From: Dyadobacter frigoris
GTDB taxonomy: Bacteria > Bacteroidota > Bacteroidia > Cytophagales > Spirosomataceae
Reading direction: 5' to 3'
Assembly (NCBI RefSeq): GCF_005280585.1
Contig: NZ_SZVO01000001.1
Coordinates: 558,001-622,000, forward strand
DNA: 64,000 bases
The notes beneath the pieces are model-generated. The model was not told the origin of the DNA and made no database searches. It saw only the letters and a program-made list of their open reading frames with translations. This document shows positions 37,192 to 45,462 of the stretch, piece by piece. A program made the translations under genes and the position numbers. Positions within the stretch are counted from its first letter, which is position 1; the number at the start of each line of letters is the position of its first letter.

Positions 37192-38298
37192 TTACTCGCC
37201 GAAATGAACCTTCACTTTTTTCAAAGCCGATCCTACAACCTGGTGCATATCGTAATAGCGATATTCTGCCAACCTGCCGCCGAAAATTACATTATCCTCA
37301 TTCTGTGCTAATTCCTTGTATTTGCTAAAAACTTCTGTGTTTTTATCGTCATTCACAGGGTAATAAGGTTCTGCACCAGTTGTCCATTCTGATGGATATT
37401 CATGCGTAATTACCGTTTTCGGCTGCGTACCGAATTCGAAATGTTTATGTTCGATAATTCTTGTAAATGGCGTTTCAGCATCCGTATAGTTGATCACGGC
37501 ATTTCCCTGATAATTTTCCTGATCCAGCAATTGGTTATCAAAACGCAGGCTGCGGTATTCAAGCGAGCCGTGGCTGAAACCAAAATATTCGTCGATTTGG
37601 CCCGTATAAACAACGGTTTCTGCAAGTGCACTCAGTTCTTCACGATTTTTGAAAAAGTCAGTATCCAGTCTTACCTCAATGCCTTCCAATAATCCTTCGG
37701 TTAACTTATTATAGCCGCCGATTGGAATTCCCTGGTATTTGTCGTTGAAATAATTATTGTCATAAGTGAAGCGAACCGGTAACCTTTTGATAATAAAATC
37801 GGGAAGTTCAGTCGCCTTTCTTCCCCATTGTTTCTCGGTATATCCTTTGATCAGTTTTTCATAAATATCAACACCAACCAATGAAATGGCCTGCTCTTCC
37901 AGATTTTTTGGATCTGTGATTCCTGCTTCTTTAACCTGTTCCTGAATTTTGGCTTTTGCTTCTTCCGGCGTACGCACCTTCCACAACTGGTAAAAGGTGT
38001 TCATATTAAAAGGGAGATTATAAAGTTCGCCCTTATAATTTGCTACCGGTGAATTGGTATAGCGGTTAAATTCTACAAAGGAATTCACATAATCCCAGAT
38101 ATTCTTATCGTTGGTATGGAAAATATGCGCTCCGTATTTGTGTACATTAATACCTTCAACATTTTCGCAATAAGTATTTCCTCCTGTGTGGGGACGTCGG
38201 TCTATTACCAGACATTTTTTTCCTCTTTTGGTAGCTTCATGTGCAAAAACAGAGCCCCAGAGCCCTGCACCAACTATCAGATAATCATATTGTGCCAT
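37192..38298 (-). CDS. glf: UDP-galactopyranose mutase
   Basis: Flavoenzyme of 368 residues interconverting UDP-galactopyranose and UDP-galactofuranose. The FAD motif YLIVGAGLWGSVFAHEA opens the protein. Hallmarks are RRPHTGGNTY, VHKYGAHIFHTND, a substrate region with RFTYDNNYFNDKYQGIPIGGY, and the C-terminal NVIFGGRLAEYRYYDMHQVV. Galactofuranose is therefore probably a component of this glycan. It is first in the polysaccharide locus, 43 bp ahead of the Wza-like gene. Confidence 0.96.
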   Translation of the reverse strand: MAQYDYLIVGAGLWGSVFAHEATKRGKKCLVIDRRPHTGGNTYCENVEGINVHKYGAHIFHTNDKNIWDYVNSFVEFNRYTNSPVANYKGELYNLPFNMNTFYQLWKVRTPEEAKAKIQEQVKEAGITDPKNLEEQAISLVGVDIYEKLIKGYTEKQWGRKATELPDFIIKRLPVRFTYDNNYFNDKYQGIPIGGYNKLTEGLLEGIEVRLDTDFFKNREELSALAETVVYTGQIDEYFGFSHGSLEYRSLRFDNQLLDQENYQGNAVINYTDAETPFTRIIEHKHFEFGTQPKTVITHEYPSEWTTGAEPYYPVNDDKNTEVFSKYKELAQNEDNVIFGGRLAEYRYYDMHQVVGSALKKVKVHFGE

Positions 38299-38374
38299 GC
38301 GTAATTAATGTGAGTGGTTTTTATTGAAGTGATTGTGTATTTTTTTGATTTGGTATAAAATTTAAATATCAACG

Positions 38375-38382
38375 CAAATCTA
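38375..38382 (-). promoter_or_regulatory. Candidate -7 element upstream of glf
   Basis: On the minus strand TAGATTTG fits the Bacteroidota TAnnTTTG element and lies about 75 bp before the glf start. No TTG is found at the usual spacing, so the site is tentative. If real, it would drive the polysaccharide locus. Confidence 0.35.
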
Positions 38383-38390
38383 GTGATTTG

Positions 38391-38427
38391 AAATAAGAAA
38401 GGCTCCCATTGGGAGCCTTTCTTATTT
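38391..38427 (-). terminator. Intrinsic terminator after the OmpA-family gene
   Basis: An 18-bp perfect dyad with arms at 38391-38408 and 38410-38427 around a single base. The core is GGCTCCCA/TGGGAGCC and the outer arms are A/T-rich. It lies 19 bp beyond the stop of the OmpA-family gene. The flanking TTTCTTATTT on either strand makes it potentially bidirectional. Confidence 0.88.
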
Positions 38428-38445
38428 ATTGAATTCTTTTATTCC

Positions 38446-39900
38446 TTATGGAAGAAGTTTCAATTCTACACGACGGTTTTTCAATAAACCATCACGAGTT
38501 GAGCTTTCAGCGATTGGTTTGAATGAACCGAAGTAGTCAACGATTACTTTACTAGCATCTTTCAAACCAGCTTCGTTGATCAGGAAGTTTTTCACTGCAT
38601 CTACACGACGGCGGGAAAGTGCCATGTTGTAACGATCCGTTGCACGACGGTCTGCGTGACCAGCCAATTGCAGACGACATCCGTTTTTGTTCATCAACGC
38701 AGCTACATTTTTCAACATATCCTGAGATTCAGGTTTAAGCACGTTTTTGTCTGTATCGAACTGAACGTTAGCAAATATTTCGCTACATGCTGCACCAGTT
38801 GCAAGTGCATTTTTTACGTAAGTGTCAAAGTCAAGAACACGACCGCTACCGTCAACAATACTTCCGGCTGGAGAATTTGGTTCTTTATCGAAGAAGTCAG
38901 AAACACCATCACCATCAGTATCAAGAAGCAATCTTGGATCGATATCTTTTGGACGGTTTGCTTTTGCAACAGAGTCCATTTCTTCAAGTGTAAGAATCTT
39001 AACAGGTCTCAACAATACTTTTGGATCTGTGTAACGCAGGTGGTAATATCCTCCTTCGTCTGGCTTGTAAGCCCATTTTCCATCCTCTTTCTTAACTTTA
39101 AGAGGTTTCTTGCCAAGTTTGTAAGTCAATACAACTGAACCGTAACCGTAGCTATCCAGTTCAGAGTTTCCTTTGTGTGAAGTCTTAGCATCTTTGATAG
39201 AATTCAGGTTAGGTGTTCTGTCATAGTCACCACCCCATGTTGCATCAAGATAATCAGAATTTGTATAGTTCAGACGGAAATCGAGACCAAGATCAAGACG
39301 TGAAGTCAATTCATAATTGATTGCAAGACCTGTTGGAATGATCCAGTCATTTTTCTTACCTGTTTCGCGAAGTTTAACACCGCCGGTAAGATCATAAGCT
39401 TTGGAATCGTAGAAGATTTGACCAAACCCAACGTAAGCGTCAACTTTCCAACGTTTCATTTTATTTGGTCCCATCAATAACCCTTTAAGGTTAACAGTTC
39501 CTGATAAAGAGACGTCCTGATATTTTCCTTCAAAATAACGGTTGTAGTTACGACGTTTCATACCGCGCAAATTACCGATGGATCCGTCAAGACGAGCCCC
39601 AAACAAATACGAAAGTTGTTTGTTAATCGTTAAGCCTCCTTGAAAAGTTCCTGATTCTTTGTGGCTGTCGGTGGTGGTTTTGTTAACAGGCCAGAAATCG
39701 TATTCTCTCAAATCACCGAAAAACATAGAAGGACCTCCATGGATAGCAATCGACCATGTGTTAAGTTTGTAGGGACCGTCATACGTAGCTTTTGGATTGT
39801 AATCCGGAGAATTCGGCTGCTCCAAGGGCTGAGCTAGTGAAGGCAAAGCCATCAATGACCCCAAGGCAAGCGAACAAATCAACTGGGATACTTTTTTCAT
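38446..39900 (-). CDS. OmpA-family outer-membrane protein
   Basis: About 484 residues from the ATG at 39900, with a signal peptide (KKVSQLICSLALGSLMALPS, cleaved near AQP). An N-terminal beta-barrel region is followed by a calcium-binding TSP3-like stretch (LDTDGDGVSDFFDKEPNSP near 330). The C-terminal OmpA peptidoglycan-binding domain spans about 370-484, with FDTDKNVLKPESQ and AGHADRRATDRYNMALSRRR. It anchors the outer membrane to the cell wall. It is monocistronic with its own promoter and terminator. Confidence 0.92.
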   Translation of the reverse strand: MKKVSQLICSLALGSLMALPSLAQPLEQPNSPDYNPKATYDGPYKLNTWSIAIHGGPSMFFGDLREYDFWPVNKTTTDSHKESGTFQGGLTINKQLSYLFGARLDGSIGNLRGMKRRNYNRYFEGKYQDVSLSGTVNLKGLLMGPNKMKRWKVDAYVGFGQIFYDSKAYDLTGGVKLRETGKKNDWIIPTGLAINYELTSRLDLGLDFRLNYTNSDYLDATWGGDYDRTPNLNSIKDAKTSHKGNSELDSYGYGSVVLTYKLGKKPLKVKKEDGKWAYKPDEGGYYHLRYTDPKVLLRPVKILTLEEMDSVAKANRPKDIDPRLLLDTDGDGVSDFFDKEPNSPAGSIVDGSGRVLDFDTYVKNALATGAACSEIFANVQFDTDKNVLKPESQDMLKNVAALMNKNGCRLQLAGHADRRATDRYNMALSRRRVDAVKNFLINEAGLKDASKVIVDYFGSFKPIAESSTRDGLLKNRRVELKLLP

Positions 39901-40015
39901 ACTATTCAAGTTAGCGTTATTAAGATTAACTAGGATTGATCTTTAATAATCAATTATAATAAAAACAATATATTATTTCCGTGGCCAGATAACTAATCAA
40001 AATGCCTAGTGGGCA

Positions 40016-40046
40016 CAAAATTAGGTTAACAATGTCATTTTATCAA
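40016..40046 (-). promoter_or_regulatory. Predicted promoter of the OmpA-family gene
   Basis: On the minus strand, TTG (plus CAA, 40044-40046) and TAATTTTG (plus CAAAATTA, 40016-40023) are separated by 20 nt, matching the Bacteroidota consensus. The implied leader is about 110 nt, long enough for post-transcriptional control. Confidence 0.7.
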
Positions 40047-40124
40047 CCCCTATTTATGAAATAGCGGAATTTAACTGTAATTAAAGCAAATTCTTTCCGA
40101 AAGAAATGTTCTTTTTCCAATCTT

Positions 40125-41258
40125 TCAAAGGCGTTGCATTAATTTTTTTTCAATTCCAGCCTTCCAGGAGCTAAATGTCCCATCTATTATTTTTTCTCTT
40201 GCCGTATTTACCAACCATAAATAAAAGGTCAGATTCTGAACACTGGCAATCTGGGCTCCCAACATTTCCTCTGATTTTACCAAGTGACGAAGGTACGCTT
40301 TAGAATAGAATGTACTCACATAACCTCCCAGATTTTTGTCAAGAGGTGACAAGTCATCTTTCCACTTTTCGTTCTTGATATTGATTATACCTTCGGTAGT
40401 AAAAATCATGCCATTGCGGGCATTCCTTGTCGGCATTACGCAATCGAACATATCAACACCCAAAGCAATACATTCAAGAATATTCGCCGGTGTACCTACA
40501 CCCATGAGGTATCTGGGTTTGTCTTTTGGCAAAATGTCGCAAACAACCTCGGTAAGTTCGTACATAATTTCCGCAGGCTCTCCAACAGAAAGTCCGCCAA
40601 TTGCATTTCCCTCACGTTCATATGATGCAATGACTTCAGCCGATTGTTTTCTAAGGTCTTTATATACACTTCCTTGCACAATTGGAAAAAGAGTCTGACT
40701 ATGATTGTACAAAGGTTGGGTTTCATCAAAACGCGTGCAGCAGCGGCCAAGCCACCGGTGCGTCATTTCCATGGAATTACGCGCATAGGTAAAGTCGCAG
40801 GGGTACGGTGTACATTCATCAAATGCCATTATAATATCTGCTCCGATTGTACGTTGTATGTCCATCACACCTTCTGGTGTGAAAGTGTGTATCCCACCGT
40901 CAATGTGTGACTTAAATACCACACCCTGCTCGTTGATTTTTCTCCCCGTGCCCGCAAGTGAGTAAACCTGATAGCCGCCGCTATCGGTAAGTATCGGTTT
41001 GTCCCATCCATTGAATCCATGCAGCCCGCCAGCTTTATGAATAATGTCCAACCCGGGACGAAGATATAAATGGTAGGTATTTCCTAATATGATCTGCGCT
41101 TTTATATCGTCCTTCAACTCCCGCTGATGTACCGCTTTCACAGTTCCGGCCGTTCCAACCGGCATGAAAATCGGCGTTTGAATTGTTCCGTGGTCTGTTT
41201 CCACTAGTCCTGCACGTGCTTTTGAGTGCTGGTCCTGGGTTTGTAAGGTAAACTTCAT
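40125..41258 (-). CDS. tgt: tRNA-guanine transglycosylase (queuine tRNA-ribosyltransferase)
   Basis: Exchanges guanine-34 for preQ1 in tRNAs with GUN anticodons, 377 residues. Signatures include TPIFMPVGTAGTVKAV, ILGNTYHLYLRPG, PILTDSGGYQVYSL, IMAFDECTPYPCDF, GGLSVGEPAEIM and the nucleophile region GVDMFDCVMPTRNARNG. The C-terminal zinc motif CxCxxC of the well-studied enzymes is absent: the aligned stretch reads DKNLGGYVSTFYSKAYLRHL. The usual histidine of the HNL motif is Q in SVQNLTFYLWL. Bacteroidota homologs appear commonly to lack the cysteines, so this need not mean loss of function. Confidence 0.94.
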   Translation of the reverse strand: MKFTLQTQDQHSKARAGLVETDHGTIQTPIFMPVGTAGTVKAVHQRELKDDIKAQIILGNTYHLYLRPGLDIIHKAGGLHGFNGWDKPILTDSGGYQVYSLAGTGRKINEQGVVFKSHIDGGIHTFTPEGVMDIQRTIGADIIMAFDECTPYPCDFTYARNSMEMTHRWLGRCCTRFDETQPLYNHSQTLFPIVQGSVYKDLRKQSAEVIASYEREGNAIGGLSVGEPAEIMYELTEVVCDILPKDKPRYLMGVGTPANILECIALGVDMFDCVMPTRNARNGMIFTTEGIINIKNEKWKDDLSPLDKNLGGYVSTFYSKAYLRHLVKSEEMLGAQIASVQNLTFYLWLVNTAREKIIDGTFSSWKAGIEKKLMQRL

Positions 41259-41284
41259 TAATGGTAATATACAAGATGAGTCTG

Positions 41285-41334
41285 CAAAAATAGGTGGAAG
41301 GCATCTAACATTCCTGACAATGACCGTATATTTG
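41285..41334. promoter_or_regulatory. Divergent -7 elements between tgt and the family 2 glycosyltransferase
   Basis: In the 116 bp divergent spacer, a minus-strand TATTTTTG (41285-41292) sits about 27 bp before tgt, and a plus-strand TATATTTG (41327-41334) sits about 40 bp before the glycosyltransferase start. Both match TAnnTTTG, but neither has a TTG at the ideal distance. Confidence 0.45.
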
Positions 41335-41374
41335 TGAAATTACTTATGGAAAAAATTTACACACCCCCTGTATC

Positions 41375-42505
41375 GTGACGGATTCTCTACTCTATGTGCT
41401 CTGCGCATTTGTTCTGATTCAGCTGTTTTATTATCTTTTTATTTTCACGCGACTTGCCTTTTATGGTAAGAGCGCGAATTATGAAAGTCATGCGCCGGGC
41501 GTTACCGTCCTGGTTTGTGCCTTGAATGAGAAAGAAAACCTGATGGAACTGCTGCCACTTCTGGATGCCCAGGAATATCCTGAATTTGAAGTGATACTGC
41601 TTGATGACCGCTCTGATGATGGAAGTGAAGAGTTTATGCGTGAAAATATTCATAGCTGGAAGCACATTCGCTACATCCGTATCAATGACGAATTTTCTCA
41701 TGTCACGCCAAAAAAGTATGCACTGACGGTTGGGATGAAACAGGCAAAATATCCGCTGGCATTAATGACAGATGCCGACTGTCGCCCTGATTCGTTGCAC
41801 TGGATAACCTCAATGACCTCCCAGATCAGTGACGAAAAAGATATTATTATCGGATTTTCACCTTATGAAAAACATCCGGGTTTGTTGAACTGGTTTATCC
41901 GCTGCGAAACTTTTTATACTGCCGTACAGTATCTTTCTTTCTCTTTGGCAGGATTGACCTACATGGGCGTTGGCCGCAATATTCTGTATAAGACTGAATT
42001 GTTCTTTGCAAATAAAGGTTTTTACAGGCATCGCCATATTATGGGCGGAGATGATGATATTTTCCTGAATGAGGTTGCTACCAGCAGTAATACCAAGATT
42101 TCTATTGAGCCGGAATCTTTCGTCTATTCGAAACCGAAAACGAGCTGGTCTACATGGTTAAGACAGAAAAGACGTCATTTGGCTGTAAGCGAGTTTTATC
42201 GCAAGCGGAATAAAGTAATGCTTGGAATTCTTTCGTTTTCCCATATGGTAATCTGGATATTGGGTTTTGTTGCTCTGGCTTTTGGGATATTGAATAATGA
42301 TATTCTTTTGCTCCAGGAGCTTGGCGTTATCGTTGGTGTTCGCTGGATCATTCAGTGGATACTTTTCTTTGTCATCAACAGAAAACTCGACAGAACGATC
42401 GAGTGGTTTAGTTTCCCGTTGATGGATTTTGCATTTTTTATTTATTATATCTTCTTCGGATTGTTTGTGATGACAAGAAGAAAACCCCGGACTACATGGA
42501 ATTAA
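41375..42505 (+). CDS. Family 2 glycosyltransferase with C-terminal membrane segments
   Basis: Membrane-associated GT-A enzyme of 376 residues starting at a GTG. An N-terminal helix precedes PGVTVLVCALNEKENLMELL. The nucleotide-sugar DDR (VILLDDRSDDGSEEF) and metal-binding DAD (LMTDADCRPDS) motifs are present, and WLRQKRRHLAVSEF matches the QxxRW-type motif of processive enzymes. Two or three membrane helices form the C-terminus. It overlaps rsmG by 10 bp. The acceptor is unknown; a role in envelope glycolipid synthesis is likely. Confidence 0.88.
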   Translation: MTDSLLYVLCAFVLIQLFYYLFIFTRLAFYGKSANYESHAPGVTVLVCALNEKENLMELLPLLDAQEYPEFEVILLDDRSDDGSEEFMRENIHSWKHIRYIRINDEFSHVTPKKYALTVGMKQAKYPLALMTDADCRPDSLHWITSMTSQISDEKDIIIGFSPYEKHPGLLNWFIRCETFYTAVQYLSFSLAGLTYMGVGRNILYKTELFFANKGFYRHRHIMGGDDDIFLNEVATSSNTKISIEPESFVYSKPKTSWSTWLRQKRRHLAVSEFYRKRNKVMLGILSFSHMVIWILGFVALAFGILNNDILLLQELGVIVGVRWIIQWILFFVINRKLDRTIEWFSFPLMDFAFFIYYIFFGLFVMTRRKPRTTWN

Positions 42506-43116
42506 TCTTAAAATACTTCCCGGACCTTACTGATGTACAGCGTGAGAAATTCACTCAGCTGGAAGCATTGTATCAGGACTGGAATTCAAAGGTCAACGTA
42601 ATTTCCCGCCAGGATATTGATACATTATACGAACGCCACGTGCTGCATTCCCTGGGAATTGCGAAAGTGATTCAGTTCAAATCCGGAACATCGGTGCTGG
42701 ACGTGGGAACGGGCGGAGGTTTTCCTGGAATCCCATTGGCGATTATGTTTCCGGATACCCAGTTTCACCTGGTCGACAGTATTGGAAAAAAAATAAGAGT
42801 GGTACAGGAAATCGCGACCGCACTTGATTTGAAAAATGTAAAAGCCGAACAGATCAGGGCGGAGAAACTTGAAGATACTTATGAGTTTGTAGTGAGCCGC
42901 GCCGTAACGCGTATGGCGCCTTTTGTTGGTTGGGTACGTAAAAATATCAGTCGAAACTCATTTCATTCGCTCAGGAATGGTATTTTATATCTAAAAGGTG
43001 GCGACTTAACTGAAGAGCTTGCGGAACTGAATATTAAAACCCGTTCTTATGAGCTTTCCAATTATTTTAAAGAAGAATTTTTTGAAACGAAAAAGGTAGT
43101 ATACGTACCTTTGTAA
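42496..43116 (+). CDS. rsmG: 16S rRNA (guanine(527)-N7)-methyltransferase
   Basis: SAM-dependent methyltransferase (RsmG/GidB) of 206 residues that modifies G527 of 16S rRNA. The family start LILKYFPDLTDVQREKFTQL is followed by VNVISRQDIDTLYERHVLHS. The SAM-binding motif is VLDVGTGGGFPGIPLAI near residue 70. VVSRAVTRM and LKGGDLTEELAEL are also conserved. It begins within the end of the glycosyltransferase gene. Confidence 0.95.
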   Translation: MELILKYFPDLTDVQREKFTQLEALYQDWNSKVNVISRQDIDTLYERHVLHSLGIAKVIQFKSGTSVLDVGTGGGFPGIPLAIMFPDTQFHLVDSIGKKIRVVQEIATALDLKNVKAEQIRAEKLEDTYEFVVSRAVTRMAPFVGWVRKNISRNSFHSLRNGILYLKGGDLTEELAELNIKTRSYELSNYFKEEFFETKKVVYVPL

Positions 43117-43155
43117 GAATTTTTGAGTCGCGTAAACTTATCTAACCATAAAAAT

Positions 43156-43437
43156 ATGAATGAGCGTTTTAGTGCCAGTGGGCTAATGAATCCATTTTTT
43201 CCTGATGAAGTAACATTTGGAGAAAAGGGAGTGACTTTTACAGTTAAAAAACTATTCAGGAGCAATGATAATTTTGTTTTCTATTCTGATATCTCAGGAG
43301 TGGAAATTGAAAATAGTATGTTTTTTTCGACCATTCACGTGATCCCACGCATGCGTCCTGAAATAATTATAAATAATTTTTCGAAGGGAGATGCCAAGAA
43401 AGTCAAGGAGTTAATACTTCAGAAGGTTCAAAGTTAA
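43156..43437 (+). CDS. Small conserved protein of unknown function
   Basis: About 93 residues from the ATG at 43156; an upstream TTG at 43123 is possible but adds an unconvincing N-terminus. The sequence (FTVKKLFRSNDNFVFYSDI, then SGVEIENSMFFSTIHVIPR, then IIINNFSKGDAKKVKELIL) suggests a pleckstrin-homology-like or similar beta-rich fold closed by a C-terminal helix. It lies 39 bp after rsmG and is probably co-transcribed. No function is assigned. Confidence 0.65.
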   Translation: MNERFSASGLMNPFFPDEVTFGEKGVTFTVKKLFRSNDNFVFYSDISGVEIENSMFFSTIHVIPRMRPEIIINNFSKGDAKKVKELILQKVQS

Positions 43438-43457
43438 AAAATATTTTTATCCGGGAC

Positions 43458-43488
43458 TTGCGTCATATTAATTGAATCCTTATATTTG
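43458..43488 (+). promoter_or_regulatory. Promoter of the tRNA-Asn gene
   Basis: TTG (43458-43460), 20 nt, then TATATTTG (43481-43488), a full match to the Bacteroidota promoter form. The -7 element ends 34 bp before the tRNA 5' end. Confidence 0.75.
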
Positions 43489-43522
43489 CACCAGAATTCA
43501 GATAAACAATCGGATTTGAAAT

Positions 43523-43596
43523 TCCTGAATAGCTCAGCCGGTTAGAGCATCTGACTGTTAATCAGAGGGTCGTTGGTTCGAGCCCAACTTCGGGAG
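43523..43596 (+). tRNA. tRNA-Asn (anticodon GTT)
   Basis: 74 nt. The 7-bp acceptor stem pairs TCCTGAA with TTCGGGA (one T-G wobble). The D arm has AGCTCAGCCGGTTAGAGC. The anticodon arm TCTGA-CTGTTAA-TCAGA presents GTT. The T arm contains GGTTCGAGCC. CCA is not encoded. The accessory island begins directly downstream, consistent with use of the tRNA 3' end as an integration site. Confidence 0.95.
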
Positions 43597-43607
43597 CCCT
43601 GGTTCAG

Positions 43608-43641
43608 AAGCACTTAACGAGAAATCGTTAGGTGCTTTTTT
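43608..43641 (+). terminator. Intrinsic terminator after tRNA-Asn
   Basis: Arms GCACTTAACGA (43610-43620) and TCGTTAGGTGC (43625-43635) with a GAAA loop and one G-U pair, followed by TTTTTT. It terminates the tRNA transcript. Confidence 0.88.
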
Positions 43642-43814
43642 CTTGTGTAAAAAAGTTTGATACACAATTTGAGACACAAGTCCATTAACTCCTCTAATTC
43701 TTACTTTTGAATTACGTCAAATACACATCTGCTTCTGTCGTTTTTTAAGTTTTCTTCATAGCTTCTTACTTTTAAGGATTTTTATAAATCAATTCAATTT
43801 TTTTCGTGGATGAA

Positions 43815-44042
43815 TTATTCGTCTTGGCATTCTTCCAAGTCATCTTCTAACTGCTGAATCTTTTCTAATGCCTCTTCATAACTAGATTGCAACTCTTCTT
43901 TTTCATCTTCAAGTTGTTTCTTTTCATCAGCGCACTGTTCCAACTCTTCTTTTAATCTTTCGTTCTCGGAGTTGCAACTTGAAACAAATAAGGTACAAAC
44001 CAATAGTGACAGTCTCAGACTTTTGTAGAAATTTATTTTCAT
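43815..44042 (-). CDS. Small coiled-coil lipoprotein
   Basis: 75 residues from the ATG at 44042; a longer frame to 44147 would hide the signal sequence. The signal segment SLRLSLLVCTLFVSSC has a lipobox with Cys near residue 23. The mature part is an almost uninterrupted, glutamate-rich coiled coil (ENERLKEELEQCADEKKQL, then LQSSYEEALEKIQQLEDDL). It is shaped like a miniature Lpp-type envelope lipoprotein. Function unknown. Confidence 0.7.
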   Translation of the reverse strand: MKINFYKSLRLSLLVCTLFVSSCNSENERLKEELEQCADEKKQLEDEKEELQSSYEEALEKIQQLEDDLEECQDE

Positions 44043-44137
44043 TTGAATCCTGGGATATGAGTTAATAATACTTCTGAACGCACAATTCTTTAATGTTGAT
44101 CTTTTAGTTCTTTTGACACGATTTAAAAGATTTGTTA

Positions 44138-44184
44138 ACCCAAACAAAACATTAACATTATATATGTAATCATACTGGTCGGGT
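44138..44184. repeat. Island hairpin repeat, copy 1 (degenerate)
   Basis: Begins ACCCAAACAAAACATT, one base different from copies 2 and 4, and ends GGTCGGGT after 47 bp, with TATATATG in the loop. The right arm has drifted, so pairing is weak. Length and left arm identify it as a member of the family. Confidence 0.55.
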
Positions 44185-44329
44185 CAGCATCATATAAGTC
44201 TACTTTACATTATTTTTTGAATCTACAGTATTGCGAAGTTTTGTAACTACCGTTAACTAAGTTATTGGATGACAATCCGAAATAAAGGGTAACCTTCGCT
44301 AGTCAAATAATCACCCTCCAGTAGTTTTT

Positions 44330-44722
44330 ATGAAAAAAGTCATTTACTCCGCAATACTAATTGCTATTGCTTATACTTCTTCTTTCTCACAAAGTTTCTA
44401 TCCACAACCTACCCACAGGTCTAGTAACAGCATCAGTAGTGGGTCTGTTAATCCAAACACGAATTATAATAGCGGTTATCAAAAGTCAAATGGTACTTAT
44501 GTTCAACCTCATATTAAGACTCAACAGAATCAGACAAATCTTGACAACTATTCTACTCAAGGAAATGTAAATCCGTACACTCTGGATAACGGAACAAAAG
44601 CAAAAGATTATTCCATTGACGCTTATAATTACGGTTCTGGGAAAACAATCCAAACAGGGGAAAGAGGTGGTCAATATTACATTAACAACAATGGTAACAA
44701 GGTGTATGTACCGAAACGTTAA
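44330..44722 (+). CDS. Secreted small protein with a PBCV-type basic adaptor-like C-terminus
   Basis: Protein of 130 residues with a signal peptide (KKVIYSAILIAIAYTSSFSQ). The middle is low-complexity, rich in Asn, Ser and Tyr, with the pattern NGTYVQPHIKTQQNQT followed by LDNYSTQGNVNPYT. The C-terminal TGERGGQYYINNNGNKVYV resembles the short PBCV-specific basic adaptor motif (GxxGGxYYxNxxGxKxYV). That motif is seen in other secreted bacterial proteins, where its role is unclear. It is probably exported to the periplasm or surface. Confidence 0.75.
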   Translation: MKKVIYSAILIAIAYTSSFSQSFYPQPTHRSSNSISSGSVNPNTNYNSGYQKSNGTYVQPHIKTQQNQTNLDNYSTQGNVNPYTLDNGTKAKDYSIDAYNYGSGKTIQTGERGGQYYINNNGNKVYVPKR

Positions 44723-44773
44723 CACTGCTTCTCTCCATCCATAATTATTTTCTTACATTAAATCATCTTTACC

Positions 44774-45340
44774 TTGAAGAACTATTTTTCATTGTGCATC
44801 TCTGTATGCTTTTTAATTTGTTTTGTTAGCAGTTGCAAACAATCTCGGTACATTACTGAAAGACATATCAAAACAAATATTGAGAAACACGAAGTTGGAA
44901 AGCAAAGTAACATACGTACTTACACCATCTTTAAAGGAAACACCATCGGTATGGCTCGGTACATTGAGTTAACTGGATATAAATTCAACTCAGAAAAGGG
45001 ATTAGTTATCGGTGCAGACAGGTCTTACGTTCCAAGAGCAAAATATAAGGGTGACGTTTCCGAATTCACGAACGTTGAATATATACATCTTAATATTGAG
45101 CAAACTAAAAGCATTTTATTCAACTATGCTCTTCTCCTAGAAAAGATTAAAAAGGAGAAACCTCGCATGAATGAGGAGGTATACCATGATTTTACCGTGT
45201 CCAATCACTGCTTCATAAGTTTTCGAAAAACCAATGCAGGAAGTGGAAGTGAATATATTTACATCTGGATAAACGGTGAAAAATATCAACTTCGAACAGC
45301 GGTTTTCATCAATCGATTGAAAAAATTCGTAGAATATTAA
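44774..45340 (+). CDS. Hypothetical lipoprotein
   Basis: 188 residues starting at a TTG, which gives an N-terminal signal segment and lipobox (SLCISVCFLICFVSSC, Cys near residue 21). The mature domain (GNTIGMARYIELTGYKF, KGLVIGADRSYVPRAKY, FVISFRKTNAG-like sequence and YIYIWINGEKYQLRTAVF) alternates strands and suggests a beta-rich fold. No family recognised. The gene lies 52 bp after the previous small secreted-protein gene and ends 43 bp before hairpin copy 2. Confidence 0.68.
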   Translation: MKNYFSLCISVCFLICFVSSCKQSRYITERHIKTNIEKHEVGKQSNIRTYTIFKGNTIGMARYIELTGYKFNSEKGLVIGADRSYVPRAKYKGDVSEFTNVEYIHLNIEQTKSILFNYALLLEKIKKEKPRMNEEVYHDFTVSNHCFISFRKTNAGSGSEYIYIWINGEKYQLRTAVFINRLKKFVEY

Positions 45341-45383
45341 CCTACAATTTAGAAAGTAAAACTTTTAATTTTGTTAGTTGGAA

Positions 45384-45430
45384 ACCCAACCAAAACATTT
45401 GTCCTATATGATTCAATGTCTTGGTTGGGT
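45384..45430. repeat. Island hairpin repeat, copy 2
   Basis: 47 bp from ACCCAACC to GGTTGGGT. The paired arms extend to 45382-45399 and 45415-45432, 18 bp with one mismatch around a 15-nt loop containing TATATG. It sits between two plus-strand genes. No T tract typical of a terminator follows it. Confidence 0.8.
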
Positions 45431-45462
45431 TTGAATTAACCTCTCTATTAATAATTTATAAG

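Noticed and set aside
40091-40105. TTCTTTC/GAAAGAA dyad after tgt as a terminator
   Set aside because: The stem is short and A/T-rich with only a broken T tract on the minus strand, so it is too weak to call.
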